Part shown: positions 1-7,376 of the stretch, piece after piece
Numbering within the stretch: the first letter of the stretch is position 1
Layout: every line of letters starts with the position of its first letter
Assembly (NCBI GenBank): GCA_046481785.1
Contig: JAWOJF010000194.1
Span: forward strand, 1 to 30,274
Source: JAWOJF01 sp046481785
Lineage (GTDB): Bacteria > Bacteroidota > Ignavibacteria > Ignavibacteriales > Ignavibacteriaceae
Reading direction: 5' to 3'
Length of the DNA stretch: 30,274 nt
Notes under the pieces: model-generated
What the model was told of the DNA's origin: nothing
Databases searched by the model: none
Seen by the model: the letters and a program-made list of their open reading frames with translations, nothing else
Made by a program: the position numbers and the translations under genes

Positions 1-1263
1 TCTTGCACTTGCACCTAAACTATCACTTGAACACCTCAAATTTACCGGCGGCAGCGGCGCAATACTATCCTTCCATGTCATAACCGGAAGCAGCGCAGGA
101 TATTTGTAGAAATTGTTTGACAGGGAATCAGCAAAACCTGATACATTATTTGTAACCGTTCTGCTGCTGAAAAAAGCAGAGCCTGATATACTGCTGTCAT
201 TCCTGTTCATTATTATTTGCCTGCCTATTTCAGTTTTATCCTTCCAGTTATTATTAAGAAACTTGCTCGAATAATGACCAATATAAAGATGCCTGTCCCC
301 TTTTACAGATGCCCACCATGGAAGCAGGGCTTTATAATCAGCAGCCTTTTTTCCAATCTCCCAATAAAGCTGGGGAATTATATAGTCAATAGTTTTATCT
401 TTTATCCATGTAAGCGGATCACAATACAGGTTATCGTATGAACTGAAACCGCTGGTGCCTGCATAATGATTCTGTACTATCCCAAATGGACTAATACCAA
501 ATTTAACAAAAGGTTTTAGGGCATTTATTGTATCATACACCTGCGCAACCAATGTATTTATATTGTATCTGCGCCAGTCATCAATATTATTAATTCCATT
601 GTTATAATTTTTAAAAGTAACTAAATCTTCTCCTGATACTTTGGGTTTAAAAGGATAAAAGTAATCATCAAAATGAATTCCATCTATATCGTAGTTGGTC
701 ACCACTTCTTTTACTATTGAAGTTATATAATCTCTTACTTCCGGAATACCCGGATTAAGCATTTTATATTTGCCGAAAGTTAATATCCACCCGGGATGCT
801 TTTTTGAGATATGATTATCGCTTACCTGATAAGTTTCAGTGCTTCTAACTGCGCGGTAAGGATTAAACCATGCATGAATTTCCATTCCTAATTTATGTGA
901 TTCTTTTACAGCTATTTCAAGAGGATCAAAAAATGGTTCAGGTGCTTTCCCCTGTTCTCCGGTTAACCAGTAAGACCATGGCTCATATGACGATTTGTAC
1001 AATGCATCACATTCTGTTCTAACCTGTAATATTACAACATTTATCCCTGCTTCCTTTAATCTGGATAACTGTTCTTTAAGAGTCCTGATCTGTTCCTCTG
1101 TACCGGCGCGGTTGGAAACCGGCCAGTCAATATTACCAACAGAAGCAATCCATGCTCCGCGGAATTCTCTTTTCGGAAATTTTTCCTGCGGATAAATATT
1201 TATAAACAATGAAATTAGAATTATACAAAGCCAGAACTGTACTAAAGATTTTCGAAGTACCAT
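1..1263 (-). CDS. Secreted glycosyl hydrolase-like 10 (GHL10) family protein, C-terminally cut by window edge
   Basis: Reading the minus strand from ATG at 1263 gives an uninterrupted frame of 421 codons that runs off the window. The first ~25 residues form a signal peptide (hydrophobic WLCIILISLFINIYPQ), so the protein is exported. The mature part opens with EFRGAWIASVGNIDWP, followed by EQLSRLKEAGINVVILQVR, EIHAWFNPYRA, YDIDGIHFDDYFYP and IIPQLYWEIG. This succession of TIM-barrel strand motifs is typical of the GHL10/DUF187 family (PF02638), whose members are thought to hydrolyse glycans, possibly peptidoglycan or other cell-surface polysaccharides; the substrate here is unknown. The barrel looks complete within the fragment. 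Family members often carry C-terminal accessory or sorting domains, which would lie outside the window. No Shine-Dalgarno is evident. It is divergent from the phosphatase gene at 1351. The family call is from recalled motifs, not a search. Confidence 0.82.
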   Translation of the reverse strand, partial: MVLRKSLVQFWLCIILISLFINIYPQEKFPKREFRGAWIASVGNIDWPVSNRAGTEEQIRTLKEQLSRLKEAGINVVILQVRTECDALYKSSYEPWSYWLTGEQGKAPEPFFDPLEIAVKESHKLGMEIHAWFNPYRAVRSTETYQVSDNHISKKHPGWILTFGKYKMLNPGIPEVRDYITSIVKEVVTNYDIDGIHFDDYFYPFKPKVSGEDLVTFKNYNNGINNIDDWRRYNINTLVAQVYDTINALKPFVKFGISPFGIVQNHYAGTSGFSSYDNLYCDPLTWIKDKTIDYIIPQLYWEIGKKAADYKALLPWWASVKGDRHLYIGHYSSKFLNNNWKDKTEIGRQIIMNRNDSSISGSAFFSSRTVTNNVSGFADSLSNNFYKYPALLPVMTWKDSIAPLPPVNLRCSSDSLGASAR

Positions 1264-1350
1264 AAATTCAAAAGAATTAGTTAATGTTAATTGCTATCTT
1301 TACAAAATTAAAAATTGAATTTACTAATAAAAATATTCTTAAAGCATTAT

Positions 1351-1836
1351 ATGTATCTGAAAAAAGTAATATTTGTCTGCCTTGGAAATATCTGCCGGTC
1401 CCCTTCAGCCGAAGGAGTGATGCAGCATCTTGTAAAAGAAAATGGGCTCGATACCCTTATATTTGTTGATTCTGCGGGAACTGCAGCATATCATACAGGG
1501 GAACGTGCCGATTCGCGGATGAGAAAACACGCAAGCCAGAGAGGCTATGATTTAACAAGCATTGCAAGAAAATTTAATCCAAAGAAGGATTTTAATGAAT
1601 ATGATTATATCATAGCAATGGATAATGATAATTATAACAACCTGCTTTCATTTGATGTGGATAAAAAATACAGGGACAAAATTTTCAGGATGGTGGAATT
1701 TTGCAGAAATGTTCAGGCTGATGAAGTACCTGACCCCTATTATGGCGGCGGAGAAGGATTTGAGCTTGTAATTGATATTCTTGAAGATGCCTGTGCAGGA
1801 TTATTGGAGAGGATTAAAAATGACCTTGGCAAATAA
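1351..1836 (+). CDS. Low-molecular-weight protein-tyrosine-phosphatase family protein
   Basis: This encodes 161 residues, a normal length for the family. The P-loop is at the extreme N-terminus: C10-LGNIC-R16-S-P-SAEG, matching the CX5R(S/T) catalytic motif, and the general-acid loop VPDPYYGGGEGFE lies near the C-terminus. The enzyme hydrolyses phosphate monoesters through a cysteinyl-phosphate intermediate in the cytoplasm. I place the start at the ATG at 1351; a TTG 36 nt upstream would add 12 residues ahead of a motif that is normally near residue 10. The stop overlaps the next gene by 17 nt. Human LMW-PTP-A has been described as a protein-ribulosamine-5-phosphatase, and the next gene is a fructosamine-kinase homologue, so the partner may point to sugar-phosphate or ketoamine-phosphate substrates rather than phosphotyrosine. 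That substrate assignment is inference. Confidence 0.92.
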   Translation: MYLKKVIFVCLGNICRSPSAEGVMQHLVKENGLDTLIFVDSAGTAAYHTGERADSRMRKHASQRGYDLTSIARKFNPKKDFNEYDYIIAMDNDNYNNLLSFDVDKKYRDKIFRMVEFCRNVQADEVPDPYYGGGEGFELVIDILEDACAGLLERIKNDLGK

Positions 1837-2680
1837 TATAAAGGAAAGGATTGAGAGTCATACAGCGGAAAAAATAGACTCATTAAGATCAGCGGGCGGC
1901 GGCTGTATTAGCGACGCCCAAATAGTAAAATGTAAATCGGGCGTGTCATTTTTCCTGAAAATAAATAACTCATCCAATGATATGTTTAAAAAAGAGGCTA
2001 ACGGATTAAAGGAATTAAAAAAAGCAGATGCAATCAGGGTGCCTGATGTTATTATGGCAGAAAATAACTTTATCCTTCTTGAGAACATTATTCCTGCCGG
2101 CAGATCCAAAAGCTTTTTTGAGGAGTTTGGAGAAAAATTTGCAAAGCTTCACAAATACACATCAGCCAAACATGGATTTTATGAAGATAACTATATCGGC
2201 TCAACCAACCAGGTTAACCTGCCGCTTGAAGATGACTGGAAAATATTCTATTGGGAAAAAAGAATTTTATTCCAGGTAAAACTATGTGAACAAAACGGGT
2301 ATGCAACGGATGAATTAAGAAAATCGGTCTCCGGATTGGAAAACAAACTTGATGATATTATGGCTGACAGCGAAAATACCCCGTCTCTTCTGCATGGCGA
2401 TCTGTGGAACGGTAATTTTGTTATTGATGATAAAGGAGAAGCATGCCTTATTGATCCTGCAGTATATTACGGCAACCGTGAAGCTGACTTGGCTATGACA
2501 AAATTATTCGGCGGTTTTAATTCAGAATTTTATCAATCCTACCGTAATGCCTTTCCGTTGCCTGCAGGATATGAAATACGGGAAAATTTTTATAAGCTTT
2601 ACCACGTGTTAAATCATCTGAATATTTTTGGAAGAGGGTACTACTCCCAGGCAATCAGTCTAATAAAATATTATTTATGA
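1820..2680 (+). CDS. Fructosamine/ketosamine-3-kinase family protein
   Basis: The 286-residue protein has the usual length of the FN3K/YniA family (PF03881). The catalytic region is plain: LLHGDLWNGNFV (catalytic loop Asp) and CLIDPAVYYGNREADLAM (metal-binding Asp and family signature). Near the N-terminus GGGCISDA corresponds to the nucleotide-binding loop. These enzymes phosphorylate the 3-hydroxyl of ketoamine adducts on proteins (bacterial members prefer ribulosamines and erythrulosamines), making the adduct unstable and repairing glycated lysines. The start at 1820 is chosen because GGAGAGG lies 7-13 nt upstream; an in-frame start at 1772 would lie deep inside the phosphatase gene. The 17-nt overlap with the upstream phosphatase indicates co-translation. 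A stem-loop follows at 2762-2799. Confidence 0.9.
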   Translation: MTLANNIKERIESHTAEKIDSLRSAGGGCISDAQIVKCKSGVSFFLKINNSSNDMFKKEANGLKELKKADAIRVPDVIMAENNFILLENIIPAGRSKSFFEEFGEKFAKLHKYTSAKHGFYEDNYIGSTNQVNLPLEDDWKIFYWEKRILFQVKLCEQNGYATDELRKSVSGLENKLDDIMADSENTPSLLHGDLWNGNFVIDDKGEACLIDPAVYYGNREADLAMTKLFGGFNSEFYQSYRNAFPLPAGYEIRENFYKLYHVLNHLNIFGRGYYSQAISLIKYYL

Positions 2681-2761
2681 AATAGAGGGTTTGCAGGAAT
2701 AATGCTTTATATTATAATAGCCGCGACTTATAAGTTGTGGAATGAATAATATAAAACAAAT

Positions 2762-2799
2762 GCTTTAGCCATAATTCGTTTTTAAATTACGGCTAAAGC
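2762..2799. terminator. Stem-loop between convergent genes, likely terminator of the minus-strand FKBP gene
   Basis: GCTTTAGCC (2762-2770) is perfectly inverted as GGCTAAAGC (2791-2799), and after one mismatch five further A/T pairs close an 8-nt loop. On the minus strand the hairpin is followed by a T-rich stretch (ATTTGTTTTAT), as expected for a Rho-independent terminator of the gene ending at 2865. On the plus strand no T-run follows, so its role for the kinase gene is doubtful. It could also be one copy of a dispersed palindrome. Confidence 0.5.
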
Positions 2800-2864
2800 C
2801 AAAGAAAAGAGATATCCCAAAATCCACGACATAAACGATGTGGCAGCTAAAAACAGATTTTTAA

Positions 2865-3677
2865 TTACTTCACATCAACAAGTTCAACGTCAAAAATCAA
2901 ATTAGAGTTAGGAGGAATAGGCCCGCTGCCTCTTTCACCATAGCCAAGAGTTGATGGAATAATTAGTTTTGCTTTTGATCCTTCTTTAAGTAAAGCGATA
3001 CCTTCATCCCATCCTTTAATAACCTGTCCCCTGCCAATAGTAAATACAAACGGCTCGCCTCTTTCTACTGAGCTGTCAAACATAGTTCCATCCGGCAGAA
3101 ATCCGGAATAATGAACAGATACTACATCTCCGGAGTCAGGGCTCTCGCCTTCTCCCTCATTAAGCATAATATATTTAAGTCCGCTTGATGTAGCAACGGC
3201 TTTAGTTGAATCAGCCTCCCATTGTTTTACCTCAACAGATTCTTTGGCGTCAATCAGTTCGATAACAACCTTAAATTTGTTATTAGGCGGAACAGGCCCA
3301 ACACCGGCTGGTCCTGAGGGAACAATTAAAGTTCTTTTCCCGCCTATCTTCATGCCCACAATTCCCTCATCAACCCCGGGAATAAACTGGCCTGTGCCAA
3401 GTTTAAATTTTACAGGCTGCTGATACATTTTTGAACTGCCGATATTTGAGGACATTTTAGATGTATCATTCTCCCAATTACTGTATAAATCTGATGAATC
3501 AGTAATACTCCATGCAGTAAAGTGAAGAGCTACAAGGTCTCCTTCTTTAGCTTCTCTTCCTGTACCCAGCGAATCATCTGCATATAATAATCCTGAATCC
3601 AGGGCAATAATTTCGGGTTCATCTTTACAACCGGCAAAAACGACAAATGCCGCAAATAATACCAAAAGAATTTTCAT
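2865..3677 (-). CDS. Lipoprotein with two tandem FKBP-type peptidyl-prolyl isomerase domains
   Basis: The 270-residue protein begins with a lipoprotein signal peptide (MKILLVLFAAFVVFAGC, lipobox Cys17), so it is anchored in the envelope facing the periplasm or surface. Two FKBP domains follow. Domain 2 (about 163-270) is canonical: VSVHYSGFLPDGTMFDSS, FTIGRGQVIKGWDEGI, LIIPSTLGYGERG and IPPNSNLIFDVELVDV. Domain 1 (about 26-145) keeps GDLVALHFTAW, FKLGTGQFIPGVDEGI and LIVPSG but has a polar insert of about 20 residues (SNWENDTSKMSSNIGSS) and lacks the LGYG loop, so it may act in binding rather than catalysis. The probable role is folding of exported proteins by cis-trans isomerisation of X-Pro bonds. 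It is divergent from the M15 peptidase gene with overlapping predicted promoters. Confidence 0.93.
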   Translation of the reverse strand: MKILLVLFAAFVVFAGCKDEPEIIALDSGLLYADDSLGTGREAKEGDLVALHFTAWSITDSSDLYSNWENDTSKMSSNIGSSKMYQQPVKFKLGTGQFIPGVDEGIVGMKIGGKRTLIVPSGPAGVGPVPPNNKFKVVIELIDAKESVEVKQWEADSTKAVATSSGLKYIMLNEGEGESPDSGDVVSVHYSGFLPDGTMFDSSVERGEPFVFTIGRGQVIKGWDEGIALLKEGSKAKLIIPSTLGYGERGSGPIPPNSNLIFDVELVDVK

Positions 3678-3701
3678 TTTATCCCTTTATTTTTGAATTG
3701 C

Positions 3702-3732
3702 GAAATGTAATTATTTTTAGTTTTAATTCACA
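3702..3732 (-). promoter_or_regulatory. Predicted Bacteroidetes-type promoter of the FKBP gene
   Basis: On the minus strand TGTG (3729-3732), a 19-nt spacer and TACATTTC (3702-3709) resemble the TTTG-N19-TAnnTTTG promoter of Bacteroidetes, with one mismatch in each box. It lies 25 nt upstream of the ATG at 3677. This is pattern recognition only. Confidence 0.4.
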
Positions 3733-3752
3733 GGAAGTATTGCATACATTTG
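3722..3752 (+). promoter_or_regulatory. Predicted Bacteroidetes-type promoter of the M15 peptidase gene
   Basis: TTTA (3722-3725), a 19-nt spacer and a perfect TACATTTG (3745-3752) match the Bacteroidetes promoter form. The -7 box ends only 4 nt before the ATG at 3757, so the transcript would be leaderless or nearly so. It interleaves with the divergent FKBP promoter. Confidence 0.42.
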
Positions 3753-3756
3753 GCAT

Positions 3757-4392
3757 ATGAATTACAAAAGATCAATCGGAATAATAAAGGCATTCTTTTT
3801 ATATGGATTATTTGCCTGCATTTTCCTCTTTTTAACCGGCCAGTCTCCGCAAAATATTATTGTGGACAGCAATTATTCTTTTGCTGAAGCCGTTGATGGA
3901 AAAAATATCCCGGAAAGCATATTGAAGAACCTTGTACTGATTGATGTGGAGTATTATTCCTTTGACCGGAAACTTCACAAGGGACAGCTTGTAATTCATA
4001 AAAATTTACAAAAAGATATTCTGGATATATTTAAATTAATTAAGGAAAAGCAATTTCCTGTTGCCAAAGTTATACCTATAGTAAAATATGGCTGGAGTGA
4101 TGATAAATCAATGAGGGATAATAATACCTCATCCTTTAATTACAGATATACTAAAGGTACTAAAGTATTTTCTGCGCATGCCTCAGGCAGAGCCATAGAT
4201 ATAAACCCATGGCTGAATCCCCAATTATTAAATGGGAAGACAATACCCGCCGGGGCAGCTTATGATTCCGGTAAAGCAGGTACCATTACAAAAAAATCCT
4301 TTCTTGTTAAGGAATTTAAAAAACGGGGGTGGCAATGGGGCGGTACATGGAAAAGTACAAAAGATTATCAGCATTTTGAGAAAACAAAATAA
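3757..4392 (+). CDS. M15-family peptidoglycan peptidase (D-Ala-D-Ala carboxypeptidase / L,D-endopeptidase-like)
   Basis: The protein has 211 residues. Residues ~8-28 form a hydrophobic stretch acting as an export signal or membrane anchor, so the enzyme works in the periplasm. The M15 zinc site is visible: H141 and D148 in SAHASGRAIDINP (the HxxGxAxD motif) and H206 in TKDYQHFEK, with W192-W194 in the preceding GWQWGGTW. M15 metallopeptidases cut D-Ala-D-Ala or L-Ala-D-Glu bonds in peptidoglycan stem peptides; the arrangement with a C-terminal H-F-E suits the M15C type, but the precise bond cut cannot be told. It is a single gene, divergent from the FKBP lipoprotein, with a predicted promoter directly abutting the start. 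Confidence 0.86.
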   Translation: MNYKRSIGIIKAFFLYGLFACIFLFLTGQSPQNIIVDSNYSFAEAVDGKNIPESILKNLVLIDVEYYSFDRKLHKGQLVIHKNLQKDILDIFKLIKEKQFPVAKVIPIVKYGWSDDKSMRDNNTSSFNYRYTKGTKVFSAHASGRAIDINPWLNPQLLNGKTIPAGAAYDSGKAGTITKKSFLVKEFKKRGWQWGGTWKSTKDYQHFEKTK

Positions 4393-4786
4393 AATGATTT
4401 AAAGCATAATGACATTTCTCCTATATTCAGGCGGAAAAAATCCACAATATTTTTGCATATTTATTTATCACATCAATTAATATTATAAATATTTTAGCTC
4501 TGTACTCCTTATTATAATTTGCCAAATAAGATTCAGACCTTAATAAATAAGCCTTTTATATAAAAAACAATAGTAAATAAAGTATTAACTCCCGTTATCG
4601 TGATTTATTAAGAAAATACTTGACAACTGCCTTATTTTATTTTACATTTGCACCATAACTGCCTAACTTATTAAGGTATGACAACAATTATATCTTAATA
4701 ATTCAATATCAGATGCTACAAGTTGAAGGATAACTCCGTATTGGTTTTAATTAAACATTCATTTAATAACATATATGAGGTTCAAC
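4393..4786. other. 394-bp AT-rich intergenic region upstream of the ammonium-uptake genes
   Basis: No coding frame is convincing here. The only clear feature is the promoter at 4620-4650. From there a leader of roughly 130 nt precedes the PII gene. I saw no strong hairpin, no riboswitch core and no exact sigma-54 GG-N10-GC element. Confidence 0.6.
4620..4650 (+). promoter_or_regulatory. Predicted promoter of the PII-amt-porin operon
   Basis: TTGACA (4620-4625), a 17-nt spacer and TACATT also read as the Bacteroidetes form TTG-N20-TACATTTG (4643-4650), a perfect match to TAnnTTTG. The sequence therefore fits both sigma-70-like and Bacteroidetes-type consensus. It sits about 137 nt upstream of the PII start. 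Confidence 0.55.
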
Positions 4787-5125
4787 ATGAAAAAAATTGA
4801 AGCCATAATCCGACCGCATAAGCTTGATGATGTGCATAATGCACTTCGGGAAGCCGGTTTCAGCGGATTAACAGTTTCTGAAGTAAAAGGTTATGGTAGA
4901 CAGAAAGGGCACAAGGAAATCTACCGCGGCTCGGAATATAATATTGAGTTTGTTCCAAAGCTGAAGATAGAAGTTGTCTGCCTCGATTCTCTTCTGGAGA
5001 AAGCCATCGATATAATTATAAGCAAGGCAAAGACCGGAGAAGTTGGTGATGGGAAAATATTTATTGTTAATGTGGAAGAGTCGATAAGAATACGTACTGA
5101 AGAATCCGGAGATGGTGCTGTATAA
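4787..5125 (+). CDS. glnB: Nitrogen regulatory protein PII (GlnB/GlnK family)
   Basis: This is a 112-residue PII signal-transduction protein of standard length. It shows KKIEAIIRPHKLDDV at the N-terminus, the T-loop GRQKGHKEIYRGSEY with uridylylation-type Tyr51, and the C-terminal signature KTGEVGDGKIFIVNVEESI. PII trimers bind ATP/ADP and 2-oxoglutarate and report nitrogen status. The start at 4787 is preferred over an in-frame ATG at 4775 because GAGG (4777-4780) forms a Shine-Dalgarno sequence for it and because it gives the family N-terminus. The ammonium transporter follows after 54 nt, a GlnK-AmtB arrangement in which the PII protein typically plugs the channel when ammonium is plentiful. 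By linkage this may function as GlnK; sequence alone does not separate GlnB from GlnK. Confidence 0.95.
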   Translation: MKKIEAIIRPHKLDDVHNALREAGFSGLTVSEVKGYGRQKGHKEIYRGSEYNIEFVPKLKIEVVCLDSLLEKAIDIIISKAKTGEVGDGKIFIVNVEESIRIRTEESGDGAV

Positions 5126-5179
5126 ATAATACCTATAATCTTTAACAAGTTTTTCTAATAAGTTAGGAGACAAAAATCT

Positions 5180-6415
5180 ATGGATACTACTACGATTTTT
5201 ACTGTTAATAACCTGTGGATGATGATATCAGCCGGGCTGGTATTTATTATGCACCTGGGGTTCGCATCTGTTGAATCAGGTTTAACACAATCTAAAAATA
5301 CAGTTAATATTTTATTTAAGAATTCTATTATCCCTGGTATCGGGCTGCTTACCTATGCTTTTGTAGGATTTAACTTAATGTATCCCGGTGCTGATTTTGA
5401 AGGCGGTTTTTTTGGTTTTGCCGGTTTCGGTATCTCTACCGATGCTGACGGACTAACAAGCGCTTATAATCCCGGTTACACATACTGGACAGACTTTTTA
5501 TTCCAGGGTATGTTTGCTGCAACAGCAGCTACAATAGTATCTGGTGCAGTAGCTGAGAGAGTTAAGCTATCCAGCTTTCTTGTTTTCTCAACAATATTTG
5601 TTGCAATAAGCTACCCTATTACAGGTATGTGGAAATGGGGCGGCGGATTTTTAAACACCTGGGGCTTTTATGATTTTGCCGGCTCAACTCTTGTTCACTC
5701 TGTAGGCGGCTGGGGAGCTCTTGCCGGAGTTATGATATTGGGTGCCAGAAAAGGCAAATTCATTGATGGAAAAATTCATCCTATACCCGGGCATAGTATG
5801 CCTCTTGCTACTATTGGTGTATTTCTTCTTTGGCTTGGATGGTTTGGCTTTAACGGCGGATCAGTTTTATCTGCGGACCCCGGATTGGTATCTCTTGTTC
5901 TTGTAACTACTTCTATTGCAGCTTCTGCAGGTGCTGTTGGAGCAATGTTTACTTCCTGGGGATTCCTGAAAAAGCCTGATATTTCTATGGTTCTAAATGG
6001 TATTCTTGCCGGGCTTGTTGGAATTACTGCAGGTGCGGACCAAATGAATCCAATGGAAGCAACAATTATCGGATTCATTTCAGGTATCATTGTTGTACTT
6101 TCTGTTGTTACTTTTGATAAACTTAAACTGGATGATCCCGTCGGTGCCCTTTCTGTTCATCTTGTATGCGGTATCTGGGGAACTCTTGCTGTAGGTATTA
6201 TGGGAAATCTTGCAGGCGGAGCGCAGCTATGGGCACAGATTTTAGGAATATTCTTTGTCGGAGTCTTCACATTTATTTTTGCTTTAGTACTATGGTTAAT
6301 ATTAAAGAACACTATGGGCATCCGTGTTAATGATGCCGAAGAAAAAGAAGGACTGGATATTGGAGAACATGGAATGGAAGCTTACCCCGATTTCGAAAAA
6401 AGGTCTACTTTTTAA
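5180..6415 (+). CDS. amt: Ammonium transporter (Amt family)
   Basis: The 411-residue integral inner-membrane protein has about 11 hydrophobic helices. Family hallmarks are MHLGFASVESGLTQSKN near the N-terminus and the twin pore histidines H173 (STLVHSVGGWGALAG) and H327 (LSVHLVCGIWGTLA), with GLVGITAGAD between them. The N-terminus starts straight into helix 1 with no cleaved signal peptide. Amt trimers move ammonium inward, allowing scavenging at low concentration. A ribosome-binding site (TTAGGAGAC) lies just upstream. The PII gene precedes it and the outer-membrane-type protein gene follows after 23 nt, so the three are probably one transcript. The cytoplasmic C-terminal tail is short (ending KRSTF) but keeps the acidic region after the last helix. 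Confidence 0.96.
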   Translation: MDTTTIFTVNNLWMMISAGLVFIMHLGFASVESGLTQSKNTVNILFKNSIIPGIGLLTYAFVGFNLMYPGADFEGGFFGFAGFGISTDADGLTSAYNPGYTYWTDFLFQGMFAATAATIVSGAVAERVKLSSFLVFSTIFVAISYPITGMWKWGGGFLNTWGFYDFAGSTLVHSVGGWGALAGVMILGARKGKFIDGKIHPIPGHSMPLATIGVFLLWLGWFGFNGGSVLSADPGLVSLVLVTTSIAASAGAVGAMFTSWGFLKKPDISMVLNGILAGLVGITAGADQMNPMEATIIGFISGIIVVLSVVTFDKLKLDDPVGALSVHLVCGIWGTLAVGIMGNLAGGAQLWAQILGIFFVGVFTFIFALVLWLILKNTMGIRVNDAEEKEGLDIGEHGMEAYPDFEKRSTF

Positions 6416-6438
6416 TCTAATAACACAAGGAGCATAAA

Positions 6439-7173
6439 ATGAAATCATTAAAGACTATTTTTCTTACAAAGTTTCTTTTCATTATTTTGATTTCCGGTTC
6501 AGTTTATGCCCAGGAGTTTTCTCTGGGGGCAGATGTTGTAAGCAGGTATATCTGGCGCGGGCAGGAACTTGGAGCAAATTCACCAAGCGTTCAACCATCT
6601 GTAGAATTTTCTGCGGGTGGTTTTGCCACCGGATTCTGGGCAGCTCTGCCAATGGCAAGCCCTGAAGCAAACGCCGAGGAAATAGATTTCTATTTATCCT
6701 ACGGCTTTGATTTGGGTAATGCCGGCGGCCTTTCTCTTGGAATTACCGATTATATGCTGCCCAATGCAGACGGTTTCCAGCTTACTAACTTTAATAACTA
6801 TGATGATACCAGTGAAGATGGTCCCGGTTCACATGCTTTAGAATTGAATGTAGGATATTCGGGCCCGGAAAGCTTCCCCATATCATTATCCTTTAACGTA
6901 TTTTTTCATGGTGTTGAGGATAGCCCGATATATGTTCAGTTAGGTTACACTACAGCAGTTAGTGATGTTGGAATAGATCTGTTTGTCGGCAGTGCATTCG
7001 GTGATGGCGCTGCATATTATCTAACAACTGAAACATTTGATATTGTTAATCTTGGAATAACAGCATCCAAAGAAATTAAGATCACCGATAGTTTTAGTCT
7101 CCCCGTTTTTAGTTCAGTTATAACTAATCCGGCTGCTGAAAGCTTATACTTTGTGTTTGGTGTTAGTCTCTAA
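6439..7173 (+). CDS. TorF-family putative outer-membrane porin (Gcw_chp-like)
   Basis: The protein has 244 residues. Residues 1-24 are a signal peptide ending VYA|QEF. The mature part is made of alternating hydrophobic/polar beta strands with the diagnostic opening LGADVVSRYIWRGQELG and EIDFYLSYGFDL, and ends in an aromatic strand (SLYFVFGVSL) typical of outer-membrane beta-barrels. The family is annotated as putative porins of unknown cargo. It follows the ammonium transporter by 23 nt with its own AAGGAG, and a terminator follows at 7194-7221, which closes the operon. By context it could let ammonium or small nitrogen compounds cross the outer membrane; that role is inference from linkage. 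Confidence 0.78.
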   Translation: MKSLKTIFLTKFLFIILISGSVYAQEFSLGADVVSRYIWRGQELGANSPSVQPSVEFSAGGFATGFWAALPMASPEANAEEIDFYLSYGFDLGNAGGLSLGITDYMLPNADGFQLTNFNNYDDTSEDGPGSHALELNVGYSGPESFPISLSFNVFFHGVEDSPIYVQLGYTTAVSDVGIDLFVGSAFGDGAAYYLTTETFDIVNLGITASKEIKITDSFSLPVFSSVITNPAAESLYFVFGVSL

Positions 7174-7193
7174 GCCTATCAAACCTCCTGATA

Positions 7194-7221
7194 AAAAGGG
7201 GCGGTTAATGCCGCCCCTTTT
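7194..7221 (+). terminator. Rho-independent terminator of the PII-amt-porin operon
   Basis: AAAAGGGGCGG (7194-7204) and CCGCCCCTTTT (7211-7221) form an 11-bp perfect stem with a 6-nt loop, 20 nt after the porin stop. The T-run is part of the stem's 3' arm. Confidence 0.88.
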
Positions 7222-7376
7222 AACTAAATAAAGATATATTTTTATTTATATTATTTTTTAAGCAATTAGCTGCTAACTCCTGACGTTTTTTAGTCATATT
7301 GACTTTAATCCCTAATTATTTTACTTTCATATTAAACAATGACCATAATATTTTTATATCCCTGCCGGAGGCAACC

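Noticed and set aside
217..1195. Short plus-strand frames (217-441, 995-1195) in the first kilobase
   Set aside because: They lie antisense within the minus-strand GHL10 gene, which has clear homology and a signal peptide.
1315..1350. TTG start for the phosphatase
   Set aside because: It would put 12 unconserved residues before the P-loop and lacks a ribosome-binding site; the ATG at 1351 gives the family N-terminus.
4393..4786. Sigma-54 promoter or riboswitch upstream of the PII gene
   Set aside because: No GG-N10-GC with correct spacing was seen, and no conserved structured core; the TTGACA/TACATTTG promoter explains the region better.
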